A stretch of DNA of 34,868 bases, from contig JADFKI010000003.1 of NCBI GenBank assembly GCA_022565015.1, forward strand, positions 1-34,868, written 5' to 3'. Of the stretch, positions 1-9,953 are shown piece by piece (the stretch's first letter is position 1; the number at the start of each line of letters is the position of its first letter). The notes below the pieces were generated by a model, which did no database searches, was not told the origin of the DNA, and saw only the letters and a list, made by a program, of their open reading frames with translations. The translations under genes and the position numbers were made by a program. Origin of the DNA: Chloroflexota bacterium (lineage in GTDB: Bacteria > Chloroflexota > Dehalococcoidia > Lucifugimonadales > JADFKI01).

Positions 1-5
1 CGCGT

Positions 6-527
6 GTGACCGCTGCCGGAGGTCGCGAGCCGTACGCGGTCGGCACATTCTGGTGCAAGGACGGCTACGTGAGCTTTCTTCCACTTGGACCGCGCATGTG
101 GCCTAATCTCGCGCGCATGATCGAGCAGCCCGGGTTGGTTGACGACGAGCGGTTTGCCACCACCATCGACCGGACCGAGCGCCGGTTGGAGCTGGAGGCC
201 ATATTTCAGCAGTGGTTTGACGCTCACACGAAATACGAGGTCTTCGAGGCGGGGCAGAGGGAAGGTCTGCCATGCGCGCCGGTCCTGGATATCGGCGAGG
301 TCCTGGAGAACGAGCAGTTCAAGTCCAGGAGCTTCTTCGTAGACGTCCTTCACCCCGATGCGGGAAAGCTGGCCTACACGGGCATGCCTTTTGGGTTATC
401 GAATGTCCCCAGGGAGGAGCAGCGTCCCGCGCCGCGCCTGGGGCAGCACAACTCGGAGATCTTTGGCGGGCTCCTGGGCTTGAGCGAAGATGAGCTGCGC
501 CTTCTTGGTCAAGAAGGGATTATTTAG
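6..527 (+). CDS. CaiB/BaiF family CoA-transferase, C-terminal part (probably begins upstream of the window)
   Basis: Protein has CaiB-like C-terminal motifs (LPCAPVLDIGEVLENEQF..., RPAPRLGQHNSEI); resembles the C-terminal half of the next ORF. Confidence 0.85.
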   Translation: MTAAGGREPYAVGTFWCKDGYVSFLPLGPRMWPNLARMIEQPGLVDDERFATTIDRTERRLELEAIFQQWFDAHTKYEVFEAGQREGLPCAPVLDIGEVLENEQFKSRSFFVDVLHPDAGKLAYTGMPFGLSNVPREEQRPAPRLGQHNSEIFGGLLGLSEDELRLLGQEGII

Positions 528-533
528 GGGGCT

Positions 534-1874
534 GTGGCAATTTTGAGACAGGCTGAAGCATCGGGCAAATCAAGAAGACTGCCTTTGGAGGGCGTCCGGG
601 CCCTGGAGCTCGCGGAGATCTGGGCGGGCCCGTTCTGTGGCTCGCTTCTGGGCGACATGGGCGCCGAGGTCGTCAAGGTCGAATCGATTCAGCGCATCGC
701 CCGCGGCTCCCTGAATCCGACACCTGACGCGGGCGGCTATCCCGGCGACGGGCCCGGTGAACGACCCTGGAATCGGTCCGCCAACTTCAACGCTCTGAAT
801 CGCAATAAACTGGGCCTGACTCTTGATCTGACCAGCCCACAAGGTGTCGAGACCTTCCTCGACCTGGTCAGCGTCAGCGATGTCGTTTTCACCAACTATG
901 CGTACGGAGTAATGGACCGTCTTGGCCTGGGGTACGAGACGCTTCGCGACGTGAAGCCGGACCTCATCGTGCTGTTCACGCCGGGCTACGGCAACACCGG
1001 TCCTTACAAGACCCATAAGAGCATGGGCATGGCCATCGACGCTTTAACGGGCCACACCGCCCTGCGGGGATATCCCGACCTCGACCTGTCCACCAATTCC
1101 CTGGTGCATCACCCGGACGCCGTAGGGGGCGTCACGGCCGTCTTCGCTGTCTGCACGGCGCTGTTTCATCGAGCGCGCACGGGTCAGGGGCAGTTCATAG
1201 ACCTCTCCCAGGCCGAGGCCTTCATGCCCCACCTCGGCGAGATATTCCTGGAACACGGCATGAAGGGCGCTGCCAAAGAACGCAGAGGCAATCGACATCG
1301 AAATATGGCGCCCCACGGCTGCTACCCGTGCGCGGGGGAAGACAAGTGGGTGACTATCGCGGTCCGCAACGAACACGAGTGGAAGAGCTTCTGCGAGGTT
1401 ATGGGCAGCCCTGAGCTTGCCGACGACGAGAGGTTTTCCAGCATTCAAGCCAGGCTTATTAACGAGGACGAGCTGGATGTGCTTGTCTCGGAGTGGACAT
1501 CGTCACGAGACCGATACGATGTCACCGACCGGCTTCAGGAAAAGAGGATACCCGCAGGCCCCGTTTTGGATTGCGGAAGCGACACTTACAATGACCCTCA
1601 TCTGCAGGCACGCGACTACTTCCAGGTAGTGACCCATTCTGAAGCCGGGACCTATCCCATGAGCGGCCCCATCTGGAATCTTGCCTCCCAGGAGAGCAAG
1701 CGACACGAGCCCGCACCGACGCTGGGGCAGCACAATTCGCCTATATTACGAGACCTTTTGGGTCGTTCGTCCGATGAGCTAAGAAGGCTCGAAGAAGATA
1801 AAGTGATCGGCACGGTGCCTCTGGTGGGGTCTGACATGGGCGGCGTACGCAGGGCCGCTCAAAGAGGAGCATAG
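534..1874 (+). CDS. CaiB/BaiF family CoA-transferase
   Basis: Motifs LEGVRALELAEIWAGPFCGSLLGDMGAEVVKVE, NRNKLGLTLDLTSPQG, APTLGQHNSPIL typical of family III CoA-transferases. Confidence 0.92.
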   Translation: MAILRQAEASGKSRRLPLEGVRALELAEIWAGPFCGSLLGDMGAEVVKVESIQRIARGSLNPTPDAGGYPGDGPGERPWNRSANFNALNRNKLGLTLDLTSPQGVETFLDLVSVSDVVFTNYAYGVMDRLGLGYETLRDVKPDLIVLFTPGYGNTGPYKTHKSMGMAIDALTGHTALRGYPDLDLSTNSLVHHPDAVGGVTAVFAVCTALFHRARTGQGQFIDLSQAEAFMPHLGEIFLEHGMKGAAKERRGNRHRNMAPHGCYPCAGEDKWVTIAVRNEHEWKSFCEVMGSPELADDERFSSIQARLINEDELDVLVSEWTSSRDRYDVTDRLQEKRIPAGPVLDCGSDTYNDPHLQARDYFQVVTHSEAGTYPMSGPIWNLASQESKRHEPAPTLGQHNSPILRDLLGRSSDELRRLEEDKVIGTVPLVGSDMGGVRRAAQRGA

Positions 1875-1959
1875 CCCGTGAGTATGCCGATGCTCGCCAC
1901 GCGCTTATCATCATCCCGCCTTCGTACTGCGAGCGATACCGTGACTTGAAGGCTAACCG

Positions 1960-2679
1960 CTAGCGCCGGAAGGTTATCCGCCTAAAGGCCTCGGCGTATT
2001 GCATGCCCCTGCCTTCCGCACGGCGTCGACGCCACTCCTGCATGCGCTCCGTCATATCTTCTTCGGTGCGGTCCTTCACCTGAGACTTATGGGCCATGAT
2101 CGCCTTTATGGACGTGCCCATATGCTTGGTGACGTCCATGTACAGGTCCGGCTCCGGGTGGCCCATAATCCAGACCTCGGCCACCTTGTGAGGCTCGAAT
2201 CCGTCCTCCAGCAGGTCCGGGAATGTCATGTGATCGCGGGCTGAGGGGAAGACGGCGGCCAACGCGGCCTCTCCCGCAGCAAAATGGTCCGGGTGGCCTA
2301 CGCCCCAACCCCCGTCCAACGTTCGCATTGGATACTGGCATATCAAGACGTCTGGTTGGTATCTTCGTATCTCTCTGGTGATGTCCTTGCGTAGCTCGAG
2401 TGTAGGCTGGAGTATGCTGTCCTCGTGGTCGAGGAAGACCACGTCTTTCAACCCGAGCGCTTCTCCGGCGTTTTTTTGCTCCCGTCTTCGAATGCTTGAC
2501 AGGTCCTTTTGTGTAATTTCGCGATCGCTGCTGCCCTTGCTGCCGTCCGTGCACATCACGTAGACCATCTCCCAGCCCTCCGCGCACAGCTTGGCGACGG
2601 TACCTGAGCAGCCGAACTCCGCATCGTCCGCGTGGGCGACTACCACCATCCCACGCGAAAACTTTTCTTCTTCTGTCAT
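1960..2679 (-). CDS. PIG-L family deacetylase
   Basis: VVVAHADDAEFGCSGTVAKLCAEGWEMVYVMCTDGSKG and GVGHPDHFAAGEA motifs. Confidence 0.92.
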   Translation of the reverse strand: MTEEEKFSRGMVVVAHADDAEFGCSGTVAKLCAEGWEMVYVMCTDGSKGSSDREITQKDLSSIRRREQKNAGEALGLKDVVFLDHEDSILQPTLELRKDITREIRRYQPDVLICQYPMRTLDGGWGVGHPDHFAAGEAALAAVFPSARDHMTFPDLLEDGFEPHKVAEVWIMGHPEPDLYMDVTKHMGTSIKAIMAHKSQVKDRTEEDMTERMQEWRRRRAEGRGMQYAEAFRRITFRR

Positions 2680-2803
2680 TCCTTACAAAACTCCTGTTAA
2701 CATAAAAGTTTTTTTTGAATTAATTGTATCTTCCGGTCGGACTTGCGATCCGCTTGCAACAGGCTACCGGCCGGTCCCCACAAAGGTAAAGTGTAGTCGA
2801 GTG

Positions 2804-4317
<1,514 letters not shown>

Positions 4318-4318
<1 letters not shown>

Positions 4319-5841
4319 CAGGTCGCCTCGAACCTGCTGAGAAGCTCCGTCACGCCGCTGTTGATCACCCTGATGAACGGGAACGGGAACAGCCCTACCA
4401 GAAAAACGAACCCCACGAGTATCGCGGTAGAGAAGCTCTCGACGGGTGTGGCGTCGGTCTGGTCCTTCCACCTCTCGTCCAGGGGACCGAAGAAGACCTT
4501 GGCAAGCAATCTCAGGATGTAGACCGCGGTGATGGCCGCGCCTATTATGCCAAGCACTCCGAGGACGGGATAGGTCTGGAAGAGGCCGAGGAACACCAAT
4601 AGCTCAGCGACGAAGCCGCTCAACCCCGGCAGACCCAACGATGCCAGCCCCGCCACCACGAAAAACGCGGCCGTCACGCCCATTCGCTTTGCCAGGCCCT
4701 CGAGCACCAGGCTGTCCCGCGTATGGGTGCGGTCGTACACGACGCCGACGACCGCGAAGAAGAGGGCGGTCATTATGCCGTGGGAGAACATCTGCAAGAC
4801 TGCGCCGGTGACCCCCAGAGGATGCAACGTCGCGATGCCCATAATGACATAACCCATGTGGCTCACGCTTGAGTAGCCTATGACGTATTTTAGGTCGCTC
4901 TGTCCCATGGCTGAGATAGCGCCGTAAATGACGTTTACGGTCCCCAGGCCCACCAGCACGGGCATCCAGAACTGCGCGCCTTCCGGGAGAATCATCATGC
5001 CGACCTTGATGATGCCGAAGGCGCCGAGCTTCATCAGCACGCCCGCGTGCACCATGCTCACGGATGTGGGAGCGGCGACGTGGCCGTCGGGTGACCAGGT
5101 GTGGAACGGCCACAGGCCCGCCAGAATGCCGAAGCCTACCGCCAGCAGCGGGAAGAAGACCTTCTGGAACGTCGGCGAATAGGTGGCCTCCGAGAGGCTC
5201 TGCATGTCGAACGTCCCCAGACCGGCCTCGACGAAGATGGCGATCATGGAGATCCAGACCAGCACGCTGCCGGCCACCAGGTACAGCATGAGCTTCATGG
5301 CGCTGTACTCTTTTGTGCGGGAGAACGTCGGGAACTTGCTGCTGCTGCCCCACACTCCGATGAGCAGGTACATGGGCAGCACCGACAGCTCGTAGAAGAA
5401 GAAAAAGAAGAACAGGTCCGTCGATACGAACACGCCGAATACCCCGGTCAGCAGCAGGAAATAGAGGATGAAGAAGTCCTTGTTCCAACGCGTTATGGTC
5501 CAGGAGATCATGACGCCGGTGAACATGACGATGCCGGTCAACAGCACCATCGGAGCGCCGATGCCGTCGACGCCCACGGACAGCGATATGCCAAGGTCGC
5601 CGCTGCTCCAGGGACCGGGTATGGGCAGCCAGTTCCAGCTCCGGGTGAACTGCATTCCGCCCGGGTTGAAGTAGTAGACCGCGAATATGTAAAAGGAAAG
5701 CAACATGGACGGCAGCGCGAACGCCGACGCAGTCCAGCGTATGGCCCGCTCCTGGTAGCCGGGTATGGCCATGAGCGCCAACGCCCCGACCATGGGCAAG
5801 CCGATTAATATGAACAGCACGTAGCTGTCGAAGGTTTCCAT
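4318..5841 (-). CDS. nuoM: NADH-quinone oxidoreductase subunit M
   Basis: FFFFFFYELSVLPMYLLIGVWG, HTWSPDGHVAAPTSVSMVHAGVLMKLGAFG motifs. Confidence 0.95.
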
Positions 5842-5890
5842 AACCAGTTACGTTCGATTCTGGACAGTTAATATTGCGAGGACTGGGTAT

Positions 5891-5913
5891 CTCCTCCCCC
5901 TGAGGGGAAGAAG
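5891..5913. repeat. Palindromic repeat (CTCCTCCCCCTGAGGGGAAGAAG) at the truncated end of the DUF559 relic
   Basis: Imperfect inverted repeat; same class as the array at 8095-9137. Confidence 0.6.
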
Positions 5914-6053
5914 TCCACGATATAGGTCCCAATGGGATGCTGTCTTCGAAATCTGTATCCACCAAGCTGTTTCAAACGCAGATGTTTCCAGAGAAATTTC
6001 TCAGCATCTGTTGGATTTCCTCTGAGTTCTCTGGCCCTGTTTCGGAGCGGCCC

Positions 6054-6085
6054 GCATCCTAACCTTCCCCCAGCGGGGGAAGGGA
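6054..6085. repeat. Palindromic repeat catcctaaccttcccccagcgggggaaggga
   Basis: Near-identical to catcctagccttctcccacgcgggggagaaggga at 8111-8144. Confidence 0.85.
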
Positions 6086-6154
6086 TTTCTTTTCTTTGGA
6101 TTATCGATTTCTCGTTCATTTCCATCGGTCAGAATCTGCGCTTGGCTCATCGCG

Positions 6155-8032
6155 CTATGCCCTGAGCACGAACCACCAGACTAGCACCAGAACGACGACA
6201 CCCGACGCCATCGCCATTCCGTAGTTGTACATCTGGCCCGTCTGAACAAGTCTCAGCCAGATGCCCGACTTCTGCAAGCCGAATGCCGGGCCGTTGACTC
6301 CTATGTCGTTGACGAACCTGCGGTCGAAAAAGGCAACGAATCTACTGAATGTCAGGACCAACCTGTCGATAGCCCACTGAATTACGTCGTCCAGGTAATA
6401 CTTGTTTACTAACAGCCTGTGGACGGGCGAAAACCTCTCGGCCAGTCTCTGGTGCGATATCGTTGACCTGGAATATGCTAAAAATCCAATCAGCACGCCG
6501 CCGAAGGCCAGTACGAGCGATATGACCGTCAGCCCCAGGTTCAGATGGAACCTGCCCTCGCCCGTCAAAAAGTCGGCAAAGCCGCCATAGGCCTCGGTCC
6601 AGTCGATGGCGATGAAACCCACGGTCGCGGCGAAGAAAGCCAAAAGGACCAGAGGCGCGGTCATCAGCCAGGGTGACTCGTGGGCGTGTTCGGCCCGGTC
6701 GCTCTGGTCACCGAAGAACGCGATAAAGACAACGCGTGCCATGTACAGCGCGCTCAATACGACCCCGGCAAGGGTCAGCACTATGAAGACAGGGTTGCGG
6801 TGGTCGAGCACTGCCAGAAGGATTTCGTCCTTGCTGAAGAAGCCGCTGAGGGGGATGATGCCTGCCAGCGAGGCGGCTCCGACCACGAACGTGGCGGCGG
6901 TAATGGGCATGGCTTTTCTGAGGCCGCCCATCTTCCACACGTCTGTTTCATCGTCCATGGCGTGCATGACGCTGCCCGCGCCGAGAAACAGCAGGGCCTT
7001 CGAGAGTCCGTGGGCGACGAGGTGGAATATCGCGGCGGCCATTCCGAAAGCCCCCAACGAAAGCATCATGAGCCCCAGGTGGCTTATGGTGGAATAGGCC
7101 AGCACACGCTTGATGTCCTTCATTACCAGCGCAAGCGTACCCGCGTAAATGAACGTGATGAGGCCGACTAACGTCACGACGAGCATTACGATCGGCGCCA
7201 TCTCGAATAGCGGCAGCATGCGCGCCACGAGATATACGCCCGCCGCGACCATGGTGGCGGCGTGTATCAGGGCGCTGACGGGCGACGGTCCTTCCATGGC
7301 GTCGGGAAGCCATACGTGAAATGGGAACTGCGCAGACTTGCCCATGGCCCCGAGGAAGATTAGCAGCGTCGAGGCGATTATGGTCCCCTGACCGATATCG
7401 CCGGCCTCCGCGGCCTCGAAAATTGACGAGATATCAAATGTGCCGGTTGCCCTGAATAGCAAGATTATGCCGATCAGCAGCCCGACGTCGCCGATTCGGG
7501 TCGTTATGAAGGCCTTCTTTGCGGCCTCGGTGGCTGAGCGTCGCTCGTACCAGAAACCTATCAACAGGTAGGACCCCAGGCCGACCAGCTCCCACGCGAT
7601 GTAGAGGAACAGCAGGTTGCCGGCGAGCACCAGCGCGAGCATGGCGGCGGCGAACAAGGCGTGCGCGGCGAAGTACCAGCCGAAACGCGGGTCGCCTCGC
7701 ATGTACTCCAGCGAATAGACTTGAACGAGTAAGGCGACGAAGGTCACCAGTCCCAGCATCGTGACGGAGAGACGGTCGACGACGACGCTCCAGGTGATAT
7801 GGGTATCGCCGATGGTAACCCAGTTCAGGCTGAAGGCGGCGTCCCCGTTGCCAAGCAGGTCACGCAGAACGTACCAGAAGAGAATGAAGCCAAGGAATAT
7901 GGCGATGATGGATATGAAGGAGCCCTGCTTTGGCAGGAATCTGCCGAACAGCACGACAAGGAAAAAGGCCGATGCGCTGAGGGCTGGGATAACCCAGGCC
8001 CAATTTGTTCCTATGGCATCGCCAAACGGCAT
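6155..8032 (-). CDS. nuoL: NADH-quinone oxidoreductase subunit L
   Basis: FLYIAWELVGLGSYLLIGFWYERRSATEAAKKAFITTRIGDVG and FPFHVWLPDAMEGPSPVSALIHAATMVAAGVYLVAR motifs. Confidence 0.97.
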   Translation of the reverse strand: MPFGDAIGTNWAWVIPALSASAFFLVVLFGRFLPKQGSFISIIAIFLGFILFWYVLRDLLGNGDAAFSLNWVTIGDTHITWSVVVDRLSVTMLGLVTFVALLVQVYSLEYMRGDPRFGWYFAAHALFAAAMLALVLAGNLLFLYIAWELVGLGSYLLIGFWYERRSATEAAKKAFITTRIGDVGLLIGIILLFRATGTFDISSIFEAAEAGDIGQGTIIASTLLIFLGAMGKSAQFPFHVWLPDAMEGPSPVSALIHAATMVAAGVYLVARMLPLFEMAPIVMLVVTLVGLITFIYAGTLALVMKDIKRVLAYSTISHLGLMMLSLGAFGMAAAIFHLVAHGLSKALLFLGAGSVMHAMDDETDVWKMGGLRKAMPITAATFVVGAASLAGIIPLSGFFSKDEILLAVLDHRNPVFIVLTLAGVVLSALYMARVVFIAFFGDQSDRAEHAHESPWLMTAPLVLLAFFAATVGFIAIDWTEAYGGFADFLTGEGRFHLNLGLTVISLVLAFGGVLIGFLAYSRSTISHQRLAERFSPVHRLLVNKYYLDDVIQWAIDRLVLTFSRFVAFFDRRFVNDIGVNGPAFGLQKSGIWLRLVQTGQMYNYGMAMASGVVVLVLVWWFVLRA

Positions 8033-8094
8033 CTATCTCTTCCTGTGCTCCTGCGTTCCCTTGATTGATACGTAGTCTGTCTCATCCGGACACA

Positions 8095-9137
8095 GAGTCC
8101 CCTTCCCCCTCATCCTAGCCTTCTCCCACGCGGGGGAGAAGGGACTCGTTGCTATCCTTGTGTCTCAATATATCAATGCGTTGATTTCATCTCTTTGTTT
8201 ACAGCTTAGTAATGTCCTCCCTCCCCTTGCGGGAGGGAGTTAGAGGGAGGGGCAACGTCGCGGTTTCGGAGTTTTCCCCCTAATCCTAGCCTTCTCCCAC
8301 GCGGGGGAGAAGGGAAATGTTCAATTAGGTCCACAGCTGCTAACGATCACAGTCGCACCGATTGAAGCGCTGACAGAACCTCGAACTTAACTGCGTCGAT
8401 CTCTTTGAGTACCTGATTGTTCCAGAATCTTAGAACGAAAAACCCCTGGCCCTCCAGCCATTCAGTGCGCTCTCTGTCGTGGGACTCGTTTTCCATATGT
8501 TGGCCACCATCCAACTCGACGATCAATCTCTTTTCGAAACAGACGAAGTCCACGATGAATGAACCTATCGGCTGTTGCCTCCGAAACTTGTAACTACCGA
8601 ACTGACGGCTTCTCAATGAACTCCACATTACGCGTTCTGCATCGGTAGAGTTCCTTCTTAGCTCCCGGGCTCGTTGTATTAGATTCATAGCCCACTTAAG
8701 TATTCAAAGTGTCCTCCCGCCCCTTGTGGGAGGGAGCTCTTGGCCGTTGAGGCCGTTTCCCCCTCATCCTAGCCTTCTCCCACGCAGGGGAGAAGGGAAA
8801 TGCCATTTTCTACGTGTCTCCAAATGCTTATGCCTTGATTTCATGTCTTTATTTAGAGCGTAGTCAAGTCCTCCCTCCCCCTGTGGGAGGGAGTTAGGGG
8901 GAGGGGGCTCGTCGCTATTGAGGCCGTTTCCCCCTCTCCGACGAGTCGGAGTCCGAAGATATACAAACCAAGGAGTCGGACATCCTAGCCTTCTCCCACG
9001 CGGGGGCGAAGGGAAATAAATTTTTTGCACATCTCTATATGCACGTGCCTTGATTTCATCTCTTTGTTTACAGCGTTGTAGTGTCCTCCCTCCCCTTGGG
9101 GCGGTCCGATGAGTCGGATCACGAGGGGAGAAAGGGA
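8095..9137. repeat. Array of ~175-bp composite repeats (two palindromes plus a conserved spacer), one unit containing a DUF559 gene
   Basis: catcctagccttctcccacgcgggggagaaggga recurs at ~8111, 8281, 8764 and 8932/8981; the partner palindrome cctccctccccttgcgggagggag recurs at ~8217, 8712, 8870 and 9084; the spacer ttgatttcatctctttgtttacagc is shared between units. Confidence 0.9.
8347..8688 (-). CDS. DUF559 domain-containing protein (Vsr-like PD-(D/E)XK endonuclease)
   Basis: RARELRRNSTDAERVMWSSLRSRQFGSYKFRRQQPIGSFIVDFVCFEKRLIVELDGGQH; canonical DUF559 signature. Confidence 0.9.
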   Translation of the reverse strand: MNLIQRARELRRNSTDAERVMWSSLRSRQFGSYKFRRQQPIGSFIVDFVCFEKRLIVELDGGQHMENESHDRERTEWLEGQGFFVLRFWNNQVLKEIDAVKFEVLSALQSVRL

Positions 9138-9141
9138 ATAG

Positions 9142-9459
9142 TCACCACTTCATGACGCTGATCTCGTCTACGTTCACCGATGAGCGGTTCCTGTAGAGAC
9201 GCAGAATGATCGCCATGGCGAGAGCCAGCTCCGCCGCGGCGATCGTTATGACGAATATGATCAGCACCTGCCCCAGGGCCTTTTGCGACTCAGAGAAGTC
9301 TGAAAAGACCGCGTAGCCTATGAGGTTTATGTTCACGGCGTTGAGAAGCAGCTCAATGGACATGAGAATGAGGACTGCGCTCCTGCGGGCCAGCACGCCG
9401 TATATACCGATCGCGAACAGCGCGGCGCTCAACACCTGGAAGTGTGCGAGCGCGATCAA
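9142..9459 (-). CDS. nuoK: NADH-quinone oxidoreductase subunit K
   Basis: LSAALFAIGIYGVLARRSAVLILMSIELLLNAVNINLIGY. Proposed TTG start at 9459 overlaps the nuoJ stop as TTGA; the ATG of the listed ORF (9549) lies well inside nuoJ. Confidence 0.93.
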   Translation of the reverse strand: MIALAHFQVLSAALFAIGIYGVLARRSAVLILMSIELLLNAVNINLIGYAVFSDFSESQKALGQVLIIFVITIAAAELALAMAIILRLYRNRSSVNVDEISVMKW

Positions 9460-9953
9460 TCGCGGCCTCCCGTGCTCCTGACAAGCACAACCGACCCAAT
9501 TAGAGCCACGAGCAACACGAGCGAGGCGACCTCGAACGGCACCGCCCACTGCGTGAATAGACTATCGCCCAGCGCCTCGAAGCTGATCCCCTCCCGCTCC
9601 GTCGTTCGTACCGTCGTCGTGACTATCGTCGCGGCGAAAATGCCGAATACGGCGATGGCCACGATGGCTGCGATCGGCCACTGTCGGTGGTCCGTGAGGT
9701 GCTCGAAGTCCTCTATGCGCGTCAGCATGAGGGCGAACAGGATGACGATCACGATGGCGCCTCCGTATATGAGCACCTGCACCAGGGCGAGGAACTCGGC
9801 GAAGGCCAATAGGAAGATACCCGCTACGCCGATTAGAGATGCAAGCAGAGCGAATGCGGCGTAGACGATGTTGCGGGTCATTACCACACCAAGGGCGCCA
9901 CCTAAAGTAAGCGCCCCTACGACGTAGAATAAGACCAGCGACGGCGTAACCAT
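9456..9953 (-). CDS. nuoJ: NADH-quinone oxidoreductase subunit J
   Basis: FYVVGALTLGGALGVVMTRNIVYAAFALLASLIGVAGIFLLAFAEFLALVQVLIYGGAIVIVILFALML. Confidence 0.95.
   Translation of the reverse strand: MVTPSLVLFYVVGALTLGGALGVVMTRNIVYAAFALLASLIGVAGIFLLAFAEFLALVQVLIYGGAIVIVILFALMLTRIEDFEHLTDHRQWPIAAIVAIAVFGIFAATIVTTTVRTTEREGISFEALGDSLFTQWAVPFEVASLVLLVALIGSVVLVRSTGGRD

Larger units (their letters stand above)
5868..6125 (-). pseudogene. Truncated DUF559 (PD-(D/E)XK/Vsr-like) endonuclease relic between nuoM and nuoL
   Basis: RNRARELRGNPTDAEKFLWKHLRLKQLGGYRFRRQHPIGTYIVDF aligns with the intact DUF559 ORF at 8347-8688, but the frame runs into a palindromic repeat right after IVDF and lacks the VELDGGQH segment. 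Confidence 0.8.

Noticed and set aside
4604-5965. 453-aa ORF on the minus strand
   Set aside because: Alternate frame of nuoM; Arg/His-rich low-complexity translation, no family features.
8764-9030. 88-aa ORF (PSPPRGRRLG...PSPLRGRRLG)
   Set aside because: Translation of the palindromic repeats and the nested TCCGA element, not a plausible protein.
8095-9137. CRISPR array
   Set aside because: Units are ~175 bp with two palindromes and a conserved rather than variable spacer; no cas genes in the window.
9460-9549. N-terminal extension of NuoK in the supplied ORF (ATG at 9549)
   Set aside because: It would overlap nuoJ by ~90 bp and has no NuoK homology; the TTG at 9459, coupled to the nuoJ stop, is the better start.
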